Both the position numbers and the translations under genes were made by a program. From CAYNUJ01 sp964621225 (GTDB taxonomy: Bacteria > Bacteroidota > Ignavibacteria > Ignavibacteriales > Melioribacteraceae): 32,018 nucleotides of DNA. The notes under the pieces were generated by a model. The model did not search any database. It was not told the origin of the DNA and worked only from the letters and a program-made list of their open reading frames with translations. The stretch covers positions 1 through 32,018 of the forward strand of contig CAZULK010000015.1 of the NCBI GenBank assembly GCA_964621225.1, written 5' to 3'. Positions 15,391 through 23,454 of the stretch are shown one piece after another (position 1 is the first letter of the stretch; every line of letters begins with the position of its first letter).

Positions 15391-15591
15391 TTACTTGTTG
15401 CGATCGCGCATGGTTTCCTTTTGGGCACGACGTCTTGCTTTAATTCTTTCCATTCTTTTTTCAATGGAAGGCTTCAAGAAGAATGTACGTTTTTTATATT
15501 CCTTTAAAATTCCGGAACGTTCGTATTTTTTCTTGAAGCGTCTTAAAGCTCTGTCGATATTTTCGTTCTCTTGAACTTGGATACCAATCAC
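15391..15591 (-). CDS. rpsU: Small ribosomal subunit protein bS21
   Basis: 66 aa, strongly basic, with the family pattern: ENIDRALRRFKKK near the N-terminus, a central FLKPSIEKR segment and an Arg/Lys-rich tail. It binds the 30S platform near the anti-SD end of 16S rRNA. The start is GTG at 15591, supported by a very strong SD (AAGGTGGTGA, 5 nt before the GTG) at 15597-15606. It has its own Bacteroidota-type promoter at 15637-15667 and a bidirectional terminator downstream, so it is a single-gene unit. Confidence 0.95.
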   Translation of the reverse strand: MIGIQVQENENIDRALRRFKKKYERSGILKEYKKRTFFLKPSIEKRMERIKARRRAQKETMRDRNK

Positions 15592-15620
15592 TTAAATCAC
15601 CACCTTAATCTAATTTATTT

Positions 15621-15662
15621 CAAAAAATAGCATCAACAAAAATAGTGCGATTTATGCTATTT
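15621..15662 (-). terminator. Probable terminator of the methylmalonyl-CoA mutase operon, overlapping the rpsU promoter
   Basis: A perfect 9-bp inverted repeat (aaatagcat 15625-15633 / atgctattt 15654-15662, 20-nt loop) is followed on the minus strand by six T (15627-15622). It starts 22 bp after the mutB stop. The rpsU -7 element lies inside the loop, so the repeat could instead or also be an operator. Confidence 0.55.
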
Positions 15663-15667
15663 ATCAA
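15637..15667 (-). promoter_or_regulatory. rpsU: Bacteroidota-type promoter of rpsU
   Basis: On the minus strand: TTG (15667-15665), 20 bp, TATTTTTG (15644-15637). The predicted start near 15630 gives a leader of about 38 nt that includes the strong SD. Confidence 0.65.
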
Positions 15668-15683
15668 GATAAATTTATCTCGT

Positions 15684-17870
15684 CTAATCTTCCGAAGTAA
15701 ATCTCTCGAAAATCAATTCCATCAGTTTTTTGCCTGCTTCTGGGATTTTAGTTCCCGGACCAAAGATGGCAGAGGCACCATGTTCATAAAGATAATCATA
15801 ATCTTGAACCGGAATCACCCCCCCGGCAATAACTATGATATCTTCACGACCCAACTTTTTCAATTCCTCTACAAGTTGGGGCAACAATGTTTTATGTCCC
15901 GCAGCCAGTGAACTCATTCCCACAACGTGAACATCATTTTCAACTGCTTGTCTGGCAGTTTCTTCGGGTGTTTGGAAAAGAGGTCCTACATCAACATCAA
16001 ATCCCATATCGGCATAAGCGGTGGCAACCACCTTTGCGCCCCTGTCGTGACCGTCTTGCCCCATTTTTGCAATCATTATTCTGGGGCGTCTTCCTTCTTT
16101 TTCGTAGAATTCGTCGGTCATCTTTCTTACTTCGAGTAGTTTATCTTCTTCGTTCCCGTCGAATTCGCTTTTATAAACACCTGAAATTGTTTTAGTCACA
16201 GCTTTGTATCTCCCACATACTTTTTCAATGGCATCGGAAATTTCACCGAGGGTTGCTCTTTCCCTTGCAGCAACAATTGCCAATTCCAAAAGGTTTCCTT
16301 CTCCCGTCTCGGCACAATTTGTAATAGCTTCGAGCGCCGCAGCAACTTTTCCGGAATCCCTTTCCGATTTAATTCTTTTCAATCTGTTTATCTGTGCTTC
16401 TCTAACAGCACGATTATCAACCTCTAATATCTCAATTGGATCTTCTTTTTCCAAACGGAATTTATTCACTCCGACTATGGTTTCTTTGCCGGAATCTATT
16501 CTGGCCTGACGTCTTGCTGCAGCTTCCTCAATTCTCATTTTAGGAATTCCGGCTTCAATTGCCTTAGTCATTCCGCCGTAGGATTCAATTTCCAATATGT
16601 GTTCCCATCCTTTTTTCAGCAATGCATCAGTAAGTGATTCCACATAATAAGAACCGCCCCAAGGATCAATTACTTTTGTTATGTTGGTTTCGTCCTGCAG
16701 ATATAATTGTGTATTACGTGCAATCCTGGCGGAAAAATCTGTCGGTAGTGCAATAGCCTCATCAAGAGAATTTGTATGAAGTGATTGTGTATGCCCCATT
16801 GCTGCAGCCATTGCTTCGATGCATGTTCTGATAACATTGTTGAACGGGTCCTGTTCGGTTAAACTCCATCCGGAAGTTTGAGAATGGGTTCTAAGCGACA
16901 TCGATTTTGGATTTTGAGGATTAAACTGTTTAATTAACTTTGCCCAAATCAATCTTGCAGCACGCATCTTCGCAATTTCCATAAAGAAATTCATTCCTTG
17001 TGCCCAGAAGAAAGATAATCTGGGGGCAAAATCATCAATATTCAATCCCGCTTTAATTCCCGTTCGAACGTATTCCAAACCATCTGCCAAAGTGTAAGCC
17101 ATTTCCAAGTCTGCTGTTGCACCGGCTTCCTGCATGTGATAACCCGAGATGCTTATGCTGTTGAACTTAGGCATCTCCTTCGAAGTATATTTGAATATAT
17201 CCGCAATTATCCTCATACTCATTTCCGGAGGATAGATGTAAGTATTGCGAACCATATATTCTTTCAATATATCATTCTGTATGGTACCTGTTAATTGATC
17301 GTGACTTACACCTTGTTCCTCGGCAGCAACTATGTAAAAAGCCATCACCGGAATTACGGCTCCGTTCATCGTCATCGACACGGACATTTTATCCAATGGA
17401 ATTTGATCGAAAAGAATTTTCATATCCTCCACTGAATCTATTGCAACTCCGGCTTTACCTACATCACCAATTACACGAGGATGATCCGAATCGTATCCTC
17501 TGTGTGTTGCAAGATCGAACGCTACTGAAAGTCCTCTCTGTCCTTGAGCAAGATTTCTTCTGTAAAAGGCATTACTTTCTTCCGCAGTGGAAAAGCCTGC
17601 ATATTGCCTTATCGTCCATGGACGCATAACGTACATGGTGGAATAAGGCCCTTTCAAAAAAGGAGGAAGTCCGGAATAATAGTCTATATGGTCTTTCCCT
17701 TTTATGTCTTCGGAATTATAAAGAGGCTTAACGGGAATCTTTTCCATAGTTTCCCAAATAAAATCTTCTACTTCCTTACCGGTAGCATCTTTGAATTTTC
17801 TTTTCCATTCTTCGTAACTTATTTTTTCGGAATTTAATTCCGGTTTAATTTTTGTAAAATCCACTTTCAT
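15684..17870 (-). CDS. mutB: Methylmalonyl-CoA mutase large (catalytic) subunit
   Basis: 728 aa from ATG 17870; the frame extends upstream to a TTG at 17909 inside the preceding gene, which is not needed. The enzyme interconverts methylmalonyl-CoA and succinyl-CoA using adenosylcobalamin, in propionate formation or breakdown. The N-terminal TIM-barrel mutase domain includes YSGLPPFLKGPYSTMY, RPWTIRQYAGF and RTHSQTSGWSLTEQDP. The C-terminal B12-binding domain (about 595-725) has the DxHxxG base-off motif as DGHDRG near 606, followed by GLF and GGVIP segments. It begins one base after the stop of mutA (TAA-A-ATG), so the two subunits are translationally coupled. Confidence 0.97.
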   Translation of the reverse strand: MKVDFTKIKPELNSEKISYEEWKRKFKDATGKEVEDFIWETMEKIPVKPLYNSEDIKGKDHIDYYSGLPPFLKGPYSTMYVMRPWTIRQYAGFSTAEESNAFYRRNLAQGQRGLSVAFDLATHRGYDSDHPRVIGDVGKAGVAIDSVEDMKILFDQIPLDKMSVSMTMNGAVIPVMAFYIVAAEEQGVSHDQLTGTIQNDILKEYMVRNTYIYPPEMSMRIIADIFKYTSKEMPKFNSISISGYHMQEAGATADLEMAYTLADGLEYVRTGIKAGLNIDDFAPRLSFFWAQGMNFFMEIAKMRAARLIWAKLIKQFNPQNPKSMSLRTHSQTSGWSLTEQDPFNNVIRTCIEAMAAAMGHTQSLHTNSLDEAIALPTDFSARIARNTQLYLQDETNITKVIDPWGGSYYVESLTDALLKKGWEHILEIESYGGMTKAIEAGIPKMRIEEAAARRQARIDSGKETIVGVNKFRLEKEDPIEILEVDNRAVREAQINRLKRIKSERDSGKVAAALEAITNCAETGEGNLLELAIVAARERATLGEISDAIEKVCGRYKAVTKTISGVYKSEFDGNEEDKLLEVRKMTDEFYEKEGRRPRIMIAKMGQDGHDRGAKVVATAYADMGFDVDVGPLFQTPEETARQAVENDVHVVGMSSLAAGHKTLLPQLVEELKKLGREDIIVIAGGVIPVQDYDYLYEHGASAIFGPGTKIPEAGKKLMELIFERFTSED

Positions 17871-17871
17871 T

Positions 17872-20028
17872 TTATTTTCTCTCAGATTCAACTTTGTTGG
17901 AATTTTCAATTTTGTCTAATATGTCATTTAAGAATTCGAGTACATCTTGTCCTAAGTAAATGTTGCTGTCCAATCCTGCTTCAAAATATTTATCAATATC
18001 TGCTTTAGGATTGCCGGCTAAAATAAGTTGCTTGTTTGTTCTTGATTTTAATTCCTTTACAAGAGGAAGAACAATCTCTTTATAATTATCATCTGTAGAA
18101 CAAATAACAATCAAATCGGATTGAGTGTTAGCGGCTTGTTCAATAGCTTCATCAATAGATTCGAATCCGCTTGAGTATTCAACATCAAATCCGGCAGTTT
18201 CAAAATAGTTTCTCGAAAAATCCGCTCTTCCTTTGTATTCTTTTAAGGAACCGTAATTCAACAAAAATGCCGAAGGTGCTTTACCCTTCATTTCAGCAAT
18301 AGAATTCGATCTTTGTCGCAGAGCTTCGAAAGGTTCGGCAAGTCTTTTCTGTTCCAAGGGTTGAACTTCCTCTTTGCCGGTATAGTTAACCCTAATTGCC
18401 CTGGAAACTTCTCCCAGGGTTGCGCCGGAAAGAAATGCTTCAACCCCCGATTTTGTAAATTCTTTTGTGTCCACAATGTTTTGCAATTTTTGCAGCACAC
18501 TTGTATTGTTTTCGTTTGCGCCTTTGGTTCTAAATTCTCTTAGATATTCGGCACGTTTTTCATACATGGCTTGATAGTTAACCGTTTCTTTGGTTACTCT
18601 TTTTTCTTTTGTGTTAACATATAAATTAGTGCCCACCAAAACGTTTTTCCTTTTAGCGGCATCTTTAAATTTCTTATCACGTACTAATTTAATTTCATTT
18701 TGAAGGAAACCATTTTTAATTGATTTAAAAGCACCGCCGTTCTTTTCCAACTGCTGGAAGAATTCCCAAGCTTTATTTGCAATTTCGTTTGTAAGAGATT
18801 CAACGTAGAATGAACCTCCGGCTGGATCAATCAGTTTATCTAAATGAGCTTCTTCTTTGAGTATCAATTGAGTGTTTCTGTCAATTCTTCTACTGAACTC
18901 GTCCGGTTCACCCAAAGTTTCGTCGAATGGATTTGTTTCCAACATATCTATTCCACCTATTATTGCGGAGAATGCTTCTGTTGTGGTACGAAGCATATTT
19001 ACGTATGGGTCGATCTTGGTTTGATTGAAACTAGTTGTTTTGGCATGAATGAATGCTTTTCCTTCCGCATTGTATTGCTTTGCGATAAAATCCCAAAGCA
19101 TTCTAAAGGCTCTCAGTTTAGCCGCTTCCATAAAGTAGAATGAACCGATTCCAAACTTAAATTTAATTTTTTCTATTACTTCTTCCGGATTCAAACCTGC
19201 ATCCGATAGTGTATTGATATATTCAACTGCAGCGGAAAGGGCATAACCCAATTCTTGAACCGCACTTGCACCGGAATTATTCAACGTTAAGGTTGATACT
19301 TCAATCGACTTAAAATCTTTTCCGAATTTGCGTGATGCTTCTACGGAATTCTTAAGTTCATTCATTGCATCTTGCCATGTGATTGGCATTTCCCCGGTTT
19401 CGAGTAAATAGTTGAGCGGATCTGCAGTAATCCCGCCCGAAATCGATTTTGCATCAATTCCTTTTCTATCCAGCAATGATATAAACAAAAGAATAAAGGC
19501 AATTGAGGAGAATCCGGCATCCACAAATATAGGATACTTTGTAATATCGACTCCTTCTAAAGCTCTTTCCAAACTTTTGTATGCTGAAATTGACAGACCA
19601 CGATATCCCACATCACCGATGCTTGTGTAGTCTGCATCCATTTGTAATTTTGTTGCTTTATCCAGAGGAAGAATTATTCCCGTCAAACCTTTGTTGAGAT
19701 CATTTTTAATCGCTCTGTTAAAATCCTCTGCCAAACCGTATGGAATAGATTGAGCGATGATCCAAGGTTTTTCCAAATATCCGGCGGTTCGTGTTCCTCT
19801 TGTAAAATTGGAATAACCCGGATAGTTTTCCACAAATGACAAAGGTTCGATATCTTCCCTTGTGTATAATGGTTTTAATGTTATCCCTTCGTAAGTAGGG
19901 GTATGTAGTTTCTTTTCGAAATCCGCACCCTTTAAATCTTGGATTGCTTTGGCTTTCCAATCTTCATACTTATGAGGTGGAAAATCTTCTCTCAAATTAA
20001 GATTCTTTTCAAGTTTAATTTCTTCCAT
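17872..20028 (-). CDS. mutA: Methylmalonyl-CoA mutase small subunit
   Basis: 718 aa, homologous to the large subunit along its length but non-catalytic. The C-terminal B12-like domain lacks DxHxxG, as expected for the small subunit of the heterodimer. Recognisable segments are RTAGYLEKPWIIAQS near the N-terminus and DPAGGSFYVESLTNEIA near the middle. ATG 20028 is preceded by GGAAGAG. It is the first gene of the mutAB operon, with a TATATTTG promoter element about 70 bp upstream. The mutase GTPase chaperone and the epimerase are not in the window. Confidence 0.95.
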   Translation of the reverse strand: MEEIKLEKNLNLREDFPPHKYEDWKAKAIQDLKGADFEKKLHTPTYEGITLKPLYTREDIEPLSFVENYPGYSNFTRGTRTAGYLEKPWIIAQSIPYGLAEDFNRAIKNDLNKGLTGIILPLDKATKLQMDADYTSIGDVGYRGLSISAYKSLERALEGVDITKYPIFVDAGFSSIAFILLFISLLDRKGIDAKSISGGITADPLNYLLETGEMPITWQDAMNELKNSVEASRKFGKDFKSIEVSTLTLNNSGASAVQELGYALSAAVEYINTLSDAGLNPEEVIEKIKFKFGIGSFYFMEAAKLRAFRMLWDFIAKQYNAEGKAFIHAKTTSFNQTKIDPYVNMLRTTTEAFSAIIGGIDMLETNPFDETLGEPDEFSRRIDRNTQLILKEEAHLDKLIDPAGGSFYVESLTNEIANKAWEFFQQLEKNGGAFKSIKNGFLQNEIKLVRDKKFKDAAKRKNVLVGTNLYVNTKEKRVTKETVNYQAMYEKRAEYLREFRTKGANENNTSVLQKLQNIVDTKEFTKSGVEAFLSGATLGEVSRAIRVNYTGKEEVQPLEQKRLAEPFEALRQRSNSIAEMKGKAPSAFLLNYGSLKEYKGRADFSRNYFETAGFDVEYSSGFESIDEAIEQAANTQSDLIVICSTDDNYKEIVLPLVKELKSRTNKQLILAGNPKADIDKYFEAGLDSNIYLGQDVLEFLNDILDKIENSNKVESERK

Positions 20029-20098
20029 TACTCTTCCAAATTAGTAAAAACAAAATCCATTTCCTGTCAAAAAGAATGCCAATAAATAGTTAATATAA

Positions 20099-20106
20099 CA
20101 AATATA
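20099..20106 (-). promoter_or_regulatory. Promoter -7 element of mutAB
   Basis: TATATTTG on the minus strand matches the Bacteroidota TAnnTTTG element. A second match, TATCTTTG, lies just upstream at 20109-20116. No convincing TTTG at the -33 position for either. The leader would be about 65 nt. Confidence 0.5.
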
Positions 20107-20186
20107 ATCAAAGATAAAGTTAATTGTTTTTCCTAAAAGTTAGAGCAGAAAGGGAAAATTTTTCAGAAATAGTAGAAACATTTTAT

Positions 20187-20194
20187 TATTTTTG
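20187..20194 (+). promoter_or_regulatory. Promoter -7 element of the histidine kinase gene
   Basis: TATTTTTG, 24 bp before the ATG, matches TAnnTTTG. The -33 part is weak. The leader would be short (about 18 nt) and would just include the GAGAGG ribosome site. Confidence 0.45.
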
Positions 20195-20218
20195 GAAAAA
20201 CACCTGAGAGGTTAAAAA

Positions 20219-21385
20219 ATGGTACCAGGTCAAAATAGAGGTATTCCTACACAATTCGCACCTGCAGAGCGAGCTTCGAAATTAAAATTAGAAAAACAAA
20301 TTGCACTTTTTAATAAGAATGATTTAATGAATCATATTCTAAATTCAGTTCCGCTGAATGTAACGGTGCTAAATAGCAACAGGCAGATTGTATATTCCAA
20401 TGATAATTTCTCCGAATACTTGGGAATAGAAAAAAAAGATTTGGTCTATGGTTCCAGGGTGGGTGAGGCAGTTAATTGCATTCATGCAAAAGAATCGGAA
20501 GGGGGATGCGGTACTACCGAATTTTGTAGTACATGCGGAGCGGTTCACGCAATAATAAATAGCCTTAACGGAAAAGAATCTGCGAAGGAATGTCGCATAA
20601 CCGTGCAACATGGCGATGCCATTGATTTGATGGTGTGGGGAAAGCCCATTAAGGTGGAAGGGGATAATTTTTCTATCTTTTCATTTATTGATATCGGTGA
20701 TGCGAAAAGGAGGCATGCTCTGGAAAGAATTTTCTTTCACGATGTATTGAACACTGCCGGGAGTTTGAGATCATTTTTAGAATTATCCAACGATCCCGAT
20801 TATTCCGAGGACCGGGAAGAATTCATCAAGTATGCATACGAAATATCCGGCAATTTGGTGGAAGAGATATTAGAGCAAAAGGACTTGGTTGCTGCAGAAA
20901 ATGGCGAGCTGGCAGTTAATTACACAGATGTAGATTCAATCGAATTGATGGAGATTGTTAAGAGGCAATTTTCAACATCAGATAAATTCAAACATTGTTC
21001 AATCATTATTTCACCGGAGAGCAAATCAATTAAAATTGTGACTGATAAAGTTTTATTGAGGAGAGTGATTGCCAATCTTGTGAAAAATGCTGTGGAGGCT
21101 TCGAACGAAGGAGATGAAATTACAATAAGCTGTACTGACCAGAATGAATATGTGATATTCAGCGTGCACAATAAAAGCGTTATGCCCAAAAATGTTAAAC
21201 TTCAAATATTTCAGCGTTCATTCAGTACAAAAGGAAAAGGGCGTGGACTTGGCACATACAGTATAAAATTATTAACGGAAAGATATCTTAACGGCGAGGT
21301 GACTTTTACTTCGGAAATGGGGAAGGGAACAACCTTTTATGTAAAACTTCCAAAGAACCCGGAGAATAAAGAATTGTTAAATTAG
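20219..21385 (+). CDS. Orphan sensor histidine kinase with a Cys-rich PAS domain
   Basis: 388 aa, soluble (no membrane segment). A PAS-like domain at about 35-160 contains four closely spaced cysteines, Cys87, Cys97, Cys103 and Cys106, with His89 next to the first. This pattern can hold a metal, an iron-sulfur cluster or a redox disulfide. The histidine phosphorylation segment is FFHDVLNTAGSLRSF with His174. The ATPase domain has the N box NLVKNAVEA, and the G2 box is GKGRGLGTYS; the usual D in the G1 box is replaced in VHNKSVMP, as in the NtrB/citrate-sensor-like ATPases. ATG 20219 is preceded by GAGAGG. No response regulator is adjacent. It is divergent from the mutase operon with a shared 190-bp promoter region, but a regulatory link is not shown. 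Confidence 0.87.
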   Translation: MVPGQNRGIPTQFAPAERASKLKLEKQIALFNKNDLMNHILNSVPLNVTVLNSNRQIVYSNDNFSEYLGIEKKDLVYGSRVGEAVNCIHAKESEGGCGTTEFCSTCGAVHAIINSLNGKESAKECRITVQHGDAIDLMVWGKPIKVEGDNFSIFSFIDIGDAKRRHALERIFFHDVLNTAGSLRSFLELSNDPDYSEDREEFIKYAYEISGNLVEEILEQKDLVAAENGELAVNYTDVDSIELMEIVKRQFSTSDKFKHCSIIISPESKSIKIVTDKVLLRRVIANLVKNAVEASNEGDEITISCTDQNEYVIFSVHNKSVMPKNVKLQIFQRSFSTKGKGRGLGTYSIKLLTERYLNGEVTFTSEMGKGTTFYVKLPKNPENKELLN

Positions 21386-21408
21386 TTGAATTTATTTCTA
21401 TCGTCATC

Positions 21409-21441
21409 TTTGGTAATGCTAATAGCAATTGATTATTTTTG
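21409..21441 (+). promoter_or_regulatory. Bacteroidota-type promoter of the ArsC/Spx-like gene
   Basis: TTTG at 21409-21412, 21 bp, TATTTTTG at 21434-21441. The predicted start is about 20 bp before ATG 21469. Confidence 0.55.
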
Positions 21442-21468
21442 CATGCTCTAAATTAAAAGGAAATAGGA

Positions 21469-21813
21469 ATGAATATTCAGATTATCGGAACTAAAAAGTG
21501 TAAGGATACTCAAAAAGCTCAGAGATTTTTTAAGGAAAGAAGAATTGATTTTCATTTTAAAGATTTGAATGTTAAGGGCTTGAGCAAAGGTGAATTAAAT
21601 AATATTACAAGATCAATAGATTTGGAAGACTTAATTGATAAAGAAGGCAAGCAATATAAAAAAAGAAATTTGCAATATATGGTTTACGATTTGGAAGAAG
21701 AATTATTGGAAGACCCTCTATTGTTAAAAACTCCAATTGTAAGGAATGGTAATAAATCTACTGTTGGTTACGAGCCGGAAATTTGGAAGGAGTGGATTGA
21801 AGAGGGGAAATAA
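21469..21813 (+). CDS. ArsC/Spx-family thioredoxin-fold protein
   Basis: 114 aa, the normal length for this family. The active-site region GTKKCKDTQKA has a single cysteine (Cys11), as in glutaredoxin-dependent arsenate reductase-like proteins, not the CxxC of Spx. The segment TPIVRNGNK near 90 matches the conserved PI-VR motif. The family includes arsenate reductase ArsC and regulators such as Spx and MgsR. No arsenic genes are nearby, so an arsenate role is not supported and a redox role is equally likely. AAAGGAAATAGGA precedes the ATG. Confidence 0.85.
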   Translation: MNIQIIGTKKCKDTQKAQRFFKERRIDFHFKDLNVKGLSKGELNNITRSIDLEDLIDKEGKQYKKRNLQYMVYDLEEELLEDPLLLKTPIVRNGNKSTVGYEPEIWKEWIEEGK

Positions 21814-21923
21814 AATTCAACGTCCAAATAATAGTTGTTAAATAGCATTGGATTTTCATGCTTCTCATTCATTAGTTATTCATTTTCCTAAATATTGATG
21901 TAATAAATTATTCCCTCAATCGT

Positions 21924-21931
21924 TATATTTG
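21924..21931 (+). promoter_or_regulatory. Promoter -7 element of the glycyl-tRNA synthetase gene
   Basis: TATATTTG followed by CAC matches the Bacteroidota TAnnTTTG element, about 23-35 bp before the possible start codons. No TTTG at ideal distance; a TTG at 21895 is 26 bp upstream. Confidence 0.5.
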
Positions 21932-21953
21932 CACTTAATTTTTAACAAAATTA

Positions 21954-23453
21954 GTGAGGTCTGTCATCGCAAAGCAAAACAGAAACGAAACGATAGAGAA
22001 GGTAGTCTCTCTTGCAAAGAGGAGAGGATTTGTATTTCAATCGAGCGAAATTTATGGTGGATTGAACGGTTGCTGGGATTATGGTCCGCTTGGAGTTGAA
22101 CTGCTGAAGAATATTAAAGAAGAATGGTGGAAAGCAATGACTTACCGGGATGATGTAGAAGGCTTGGACGCCTCAATTCTAATGCATCCCCGGGTGTGGC
22201 AAGCAAGCGGTCACGTCGAAAATTTCACTGATCCGATGATTGATTGTAAACAATGTAAATCGAGATACAGATTAGATACATTAGGCGATGCCATAGCAGA
22301 AAAGAAGAAAGGGAAAATTCTCAAAGCAGTTGACGAAGCTTTGGAAGGTGATTCCGCATTAAAAGAAGAATTAAATAATCTGAAAAATGAATTTGAAGAT
22401 ATCAACGAATTGTTCGAAGCTTTGTTGGAAAACGCTTCTCTCTCCAAAGTAGTGTTGACGGAAACTAATTGTCCCAACTGCGGAACAAAAGGGGAGTTTA
22501 CCGAACCGCGTAGTTTTAACTTAATGTTCAAAACATTTATTGGTCCGGTTGAAAGCACGGAAAATACAGTCTATTTAAGACCGGAAACGGCTCAGGGAAT
22601 TTTTGTGAATTTCTTGAATGTTCAAAATGCAAGTCGTCAAAAATTACCATTTGGAATTGCTCAAATAGGAAAAGCATTCAGAAACGAGATCAATACGAAA
22701 AATTTCCTTTTCAGAACACGTGAATTCGAGCAGATGGAAATGCAATACTTTGTCCGCCCGGATGAGGACAAACAGCATTACGATTCATGGAAAGAAAGAA
22801 GAATTCAATGGTATAAAGATTTGGGAATGAATCCCGAAAAACTTCGTTTTCACGATCATCCGGCAGATAAATTGGCTCACTACGCTAAAGAAGCAACTGA
22901 TATTGAGTATGAATTCCCATTTGGCTGGGGTGAGATTGAAGGAATCCACAACAGAACGGATTTCGACCTTAGCAGGCACGAAGAATATTCGGGTAAATCG
23001 CAAAAATATTTCGACGATCAAACAAAAGAAAAATTCATCCCGTATATTATAGAAACTTCAGCCGGAGCCAGCCGCGGATTTATGGCATTTTTAGTAGATG
23101 CTTATCACGAAGAGGAAGTTAAAGGGGAAAAAAGAGTTGTACTTCGTTTCCATCCTAAATTGGCTCCTATAAAAGCCGCGATATTTCCTTTGGTGAATAA
23201 AGACGGAATGCCCGAAGTTGCCAGGGAGATTGAAAAAGAATTGCGTCCTTATTTACGAGTCTTTTTCGATGATAAAGGTGCGGTTGGTAGAAGATACAGA
23301 AGGCAAGACGAAGCCGGAACACCATTCTGTATTACCGTGGATACTCAAACTTTGGAAGACGGAACCGTCACAGTCAGAGAAAGAGATTCTATGGAACAGG
23401 AAAGAGTTAAGAAAGAAGATCTGTTGAGCTATCTTCTTAAAAAACTAAGATAA
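21954..23453 (+). CDS. glyS: Glycyl-tRNA synthetase (dimeric class II type)
   Basis: 499 aa class II aminoacyl-tRNA synthetase charging tRNA-Gly. Family landmarks are SSEIYGGLNGCWDYGPLGVELL near the N-terminus, RPETAQGIFVNF (motif 2 region), AQIGKAFRNEI and a C-terminal anticodon-binding domain. Two Cys pairs (CKQCKSRYR and CPNCGTKGEF) form the zinc site found in bacterial-archaeal-eukaryotic alpha2 enzymes. The only standard in-frame start is GTG 21954, with no SD before it. GTGAGG itself looks like an SD for an ATC codon at 21966, which would give an N-terminus beginning (M)AKQNRNE. The true start is therefore uncertain by four codons. Confidence 0.95.
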   Translation: MRSVIAKQNRNETIEKVVSLAKRRGFVFQSSEIYGGLNGCWDYGPLGVELLKNIKEEWWKAMTYRDDVEGLDASILMHPRVWQASGHVENFTDPMIDCKQCKSRYRLDTLGDAIAEKKKGKILKAVDEALEGDSALKEELNNLKNEFEDINELFEALLENASLSKVVLTETNCPNCGTKGEFTEPRSFNLMFKTFIGPVESTENTVYLRPETAQGIFVNFLNVQNASRQKLPFGIAQIGKAFRNEINTKNFLFRTREFEQMEMQYFVRPDEDKQHYDSWKERRIQWYKDLGMNPEKLRFHDHPADKLAHYAKEATDIEYEFPFGWGEIEGIHNRTDFDLSRHEEYSGKSQKYFDDQTKEKFIPYIIETSAGASRGFMAFLVDAYHEEEVKGEKRVVLRFHPKLAPIKAAIFPLVNKDGMPEVAREIEKELRPYLRVFFDDKGAVGRRYRRQDEAGTPFCITVDTQTLEDGTVTVRERDSMEQERVKKEDLLSYLLKKLR

Positions 23454-23454
23454 A

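Noticed and set aside
17871..17909. Upstream TTG start of mutB inside mutA
   Set aside because: The ATG one base after the mutA stop gives the usual coupled arrangement; the extra residues are not mutase-like.
21469..21813. Arsenic-resistance function of the ArsC-like gene
   Set aside because: Only family membership supports it; there is no arsR, arsB or acr3 nearby, so I did not name it arsC.
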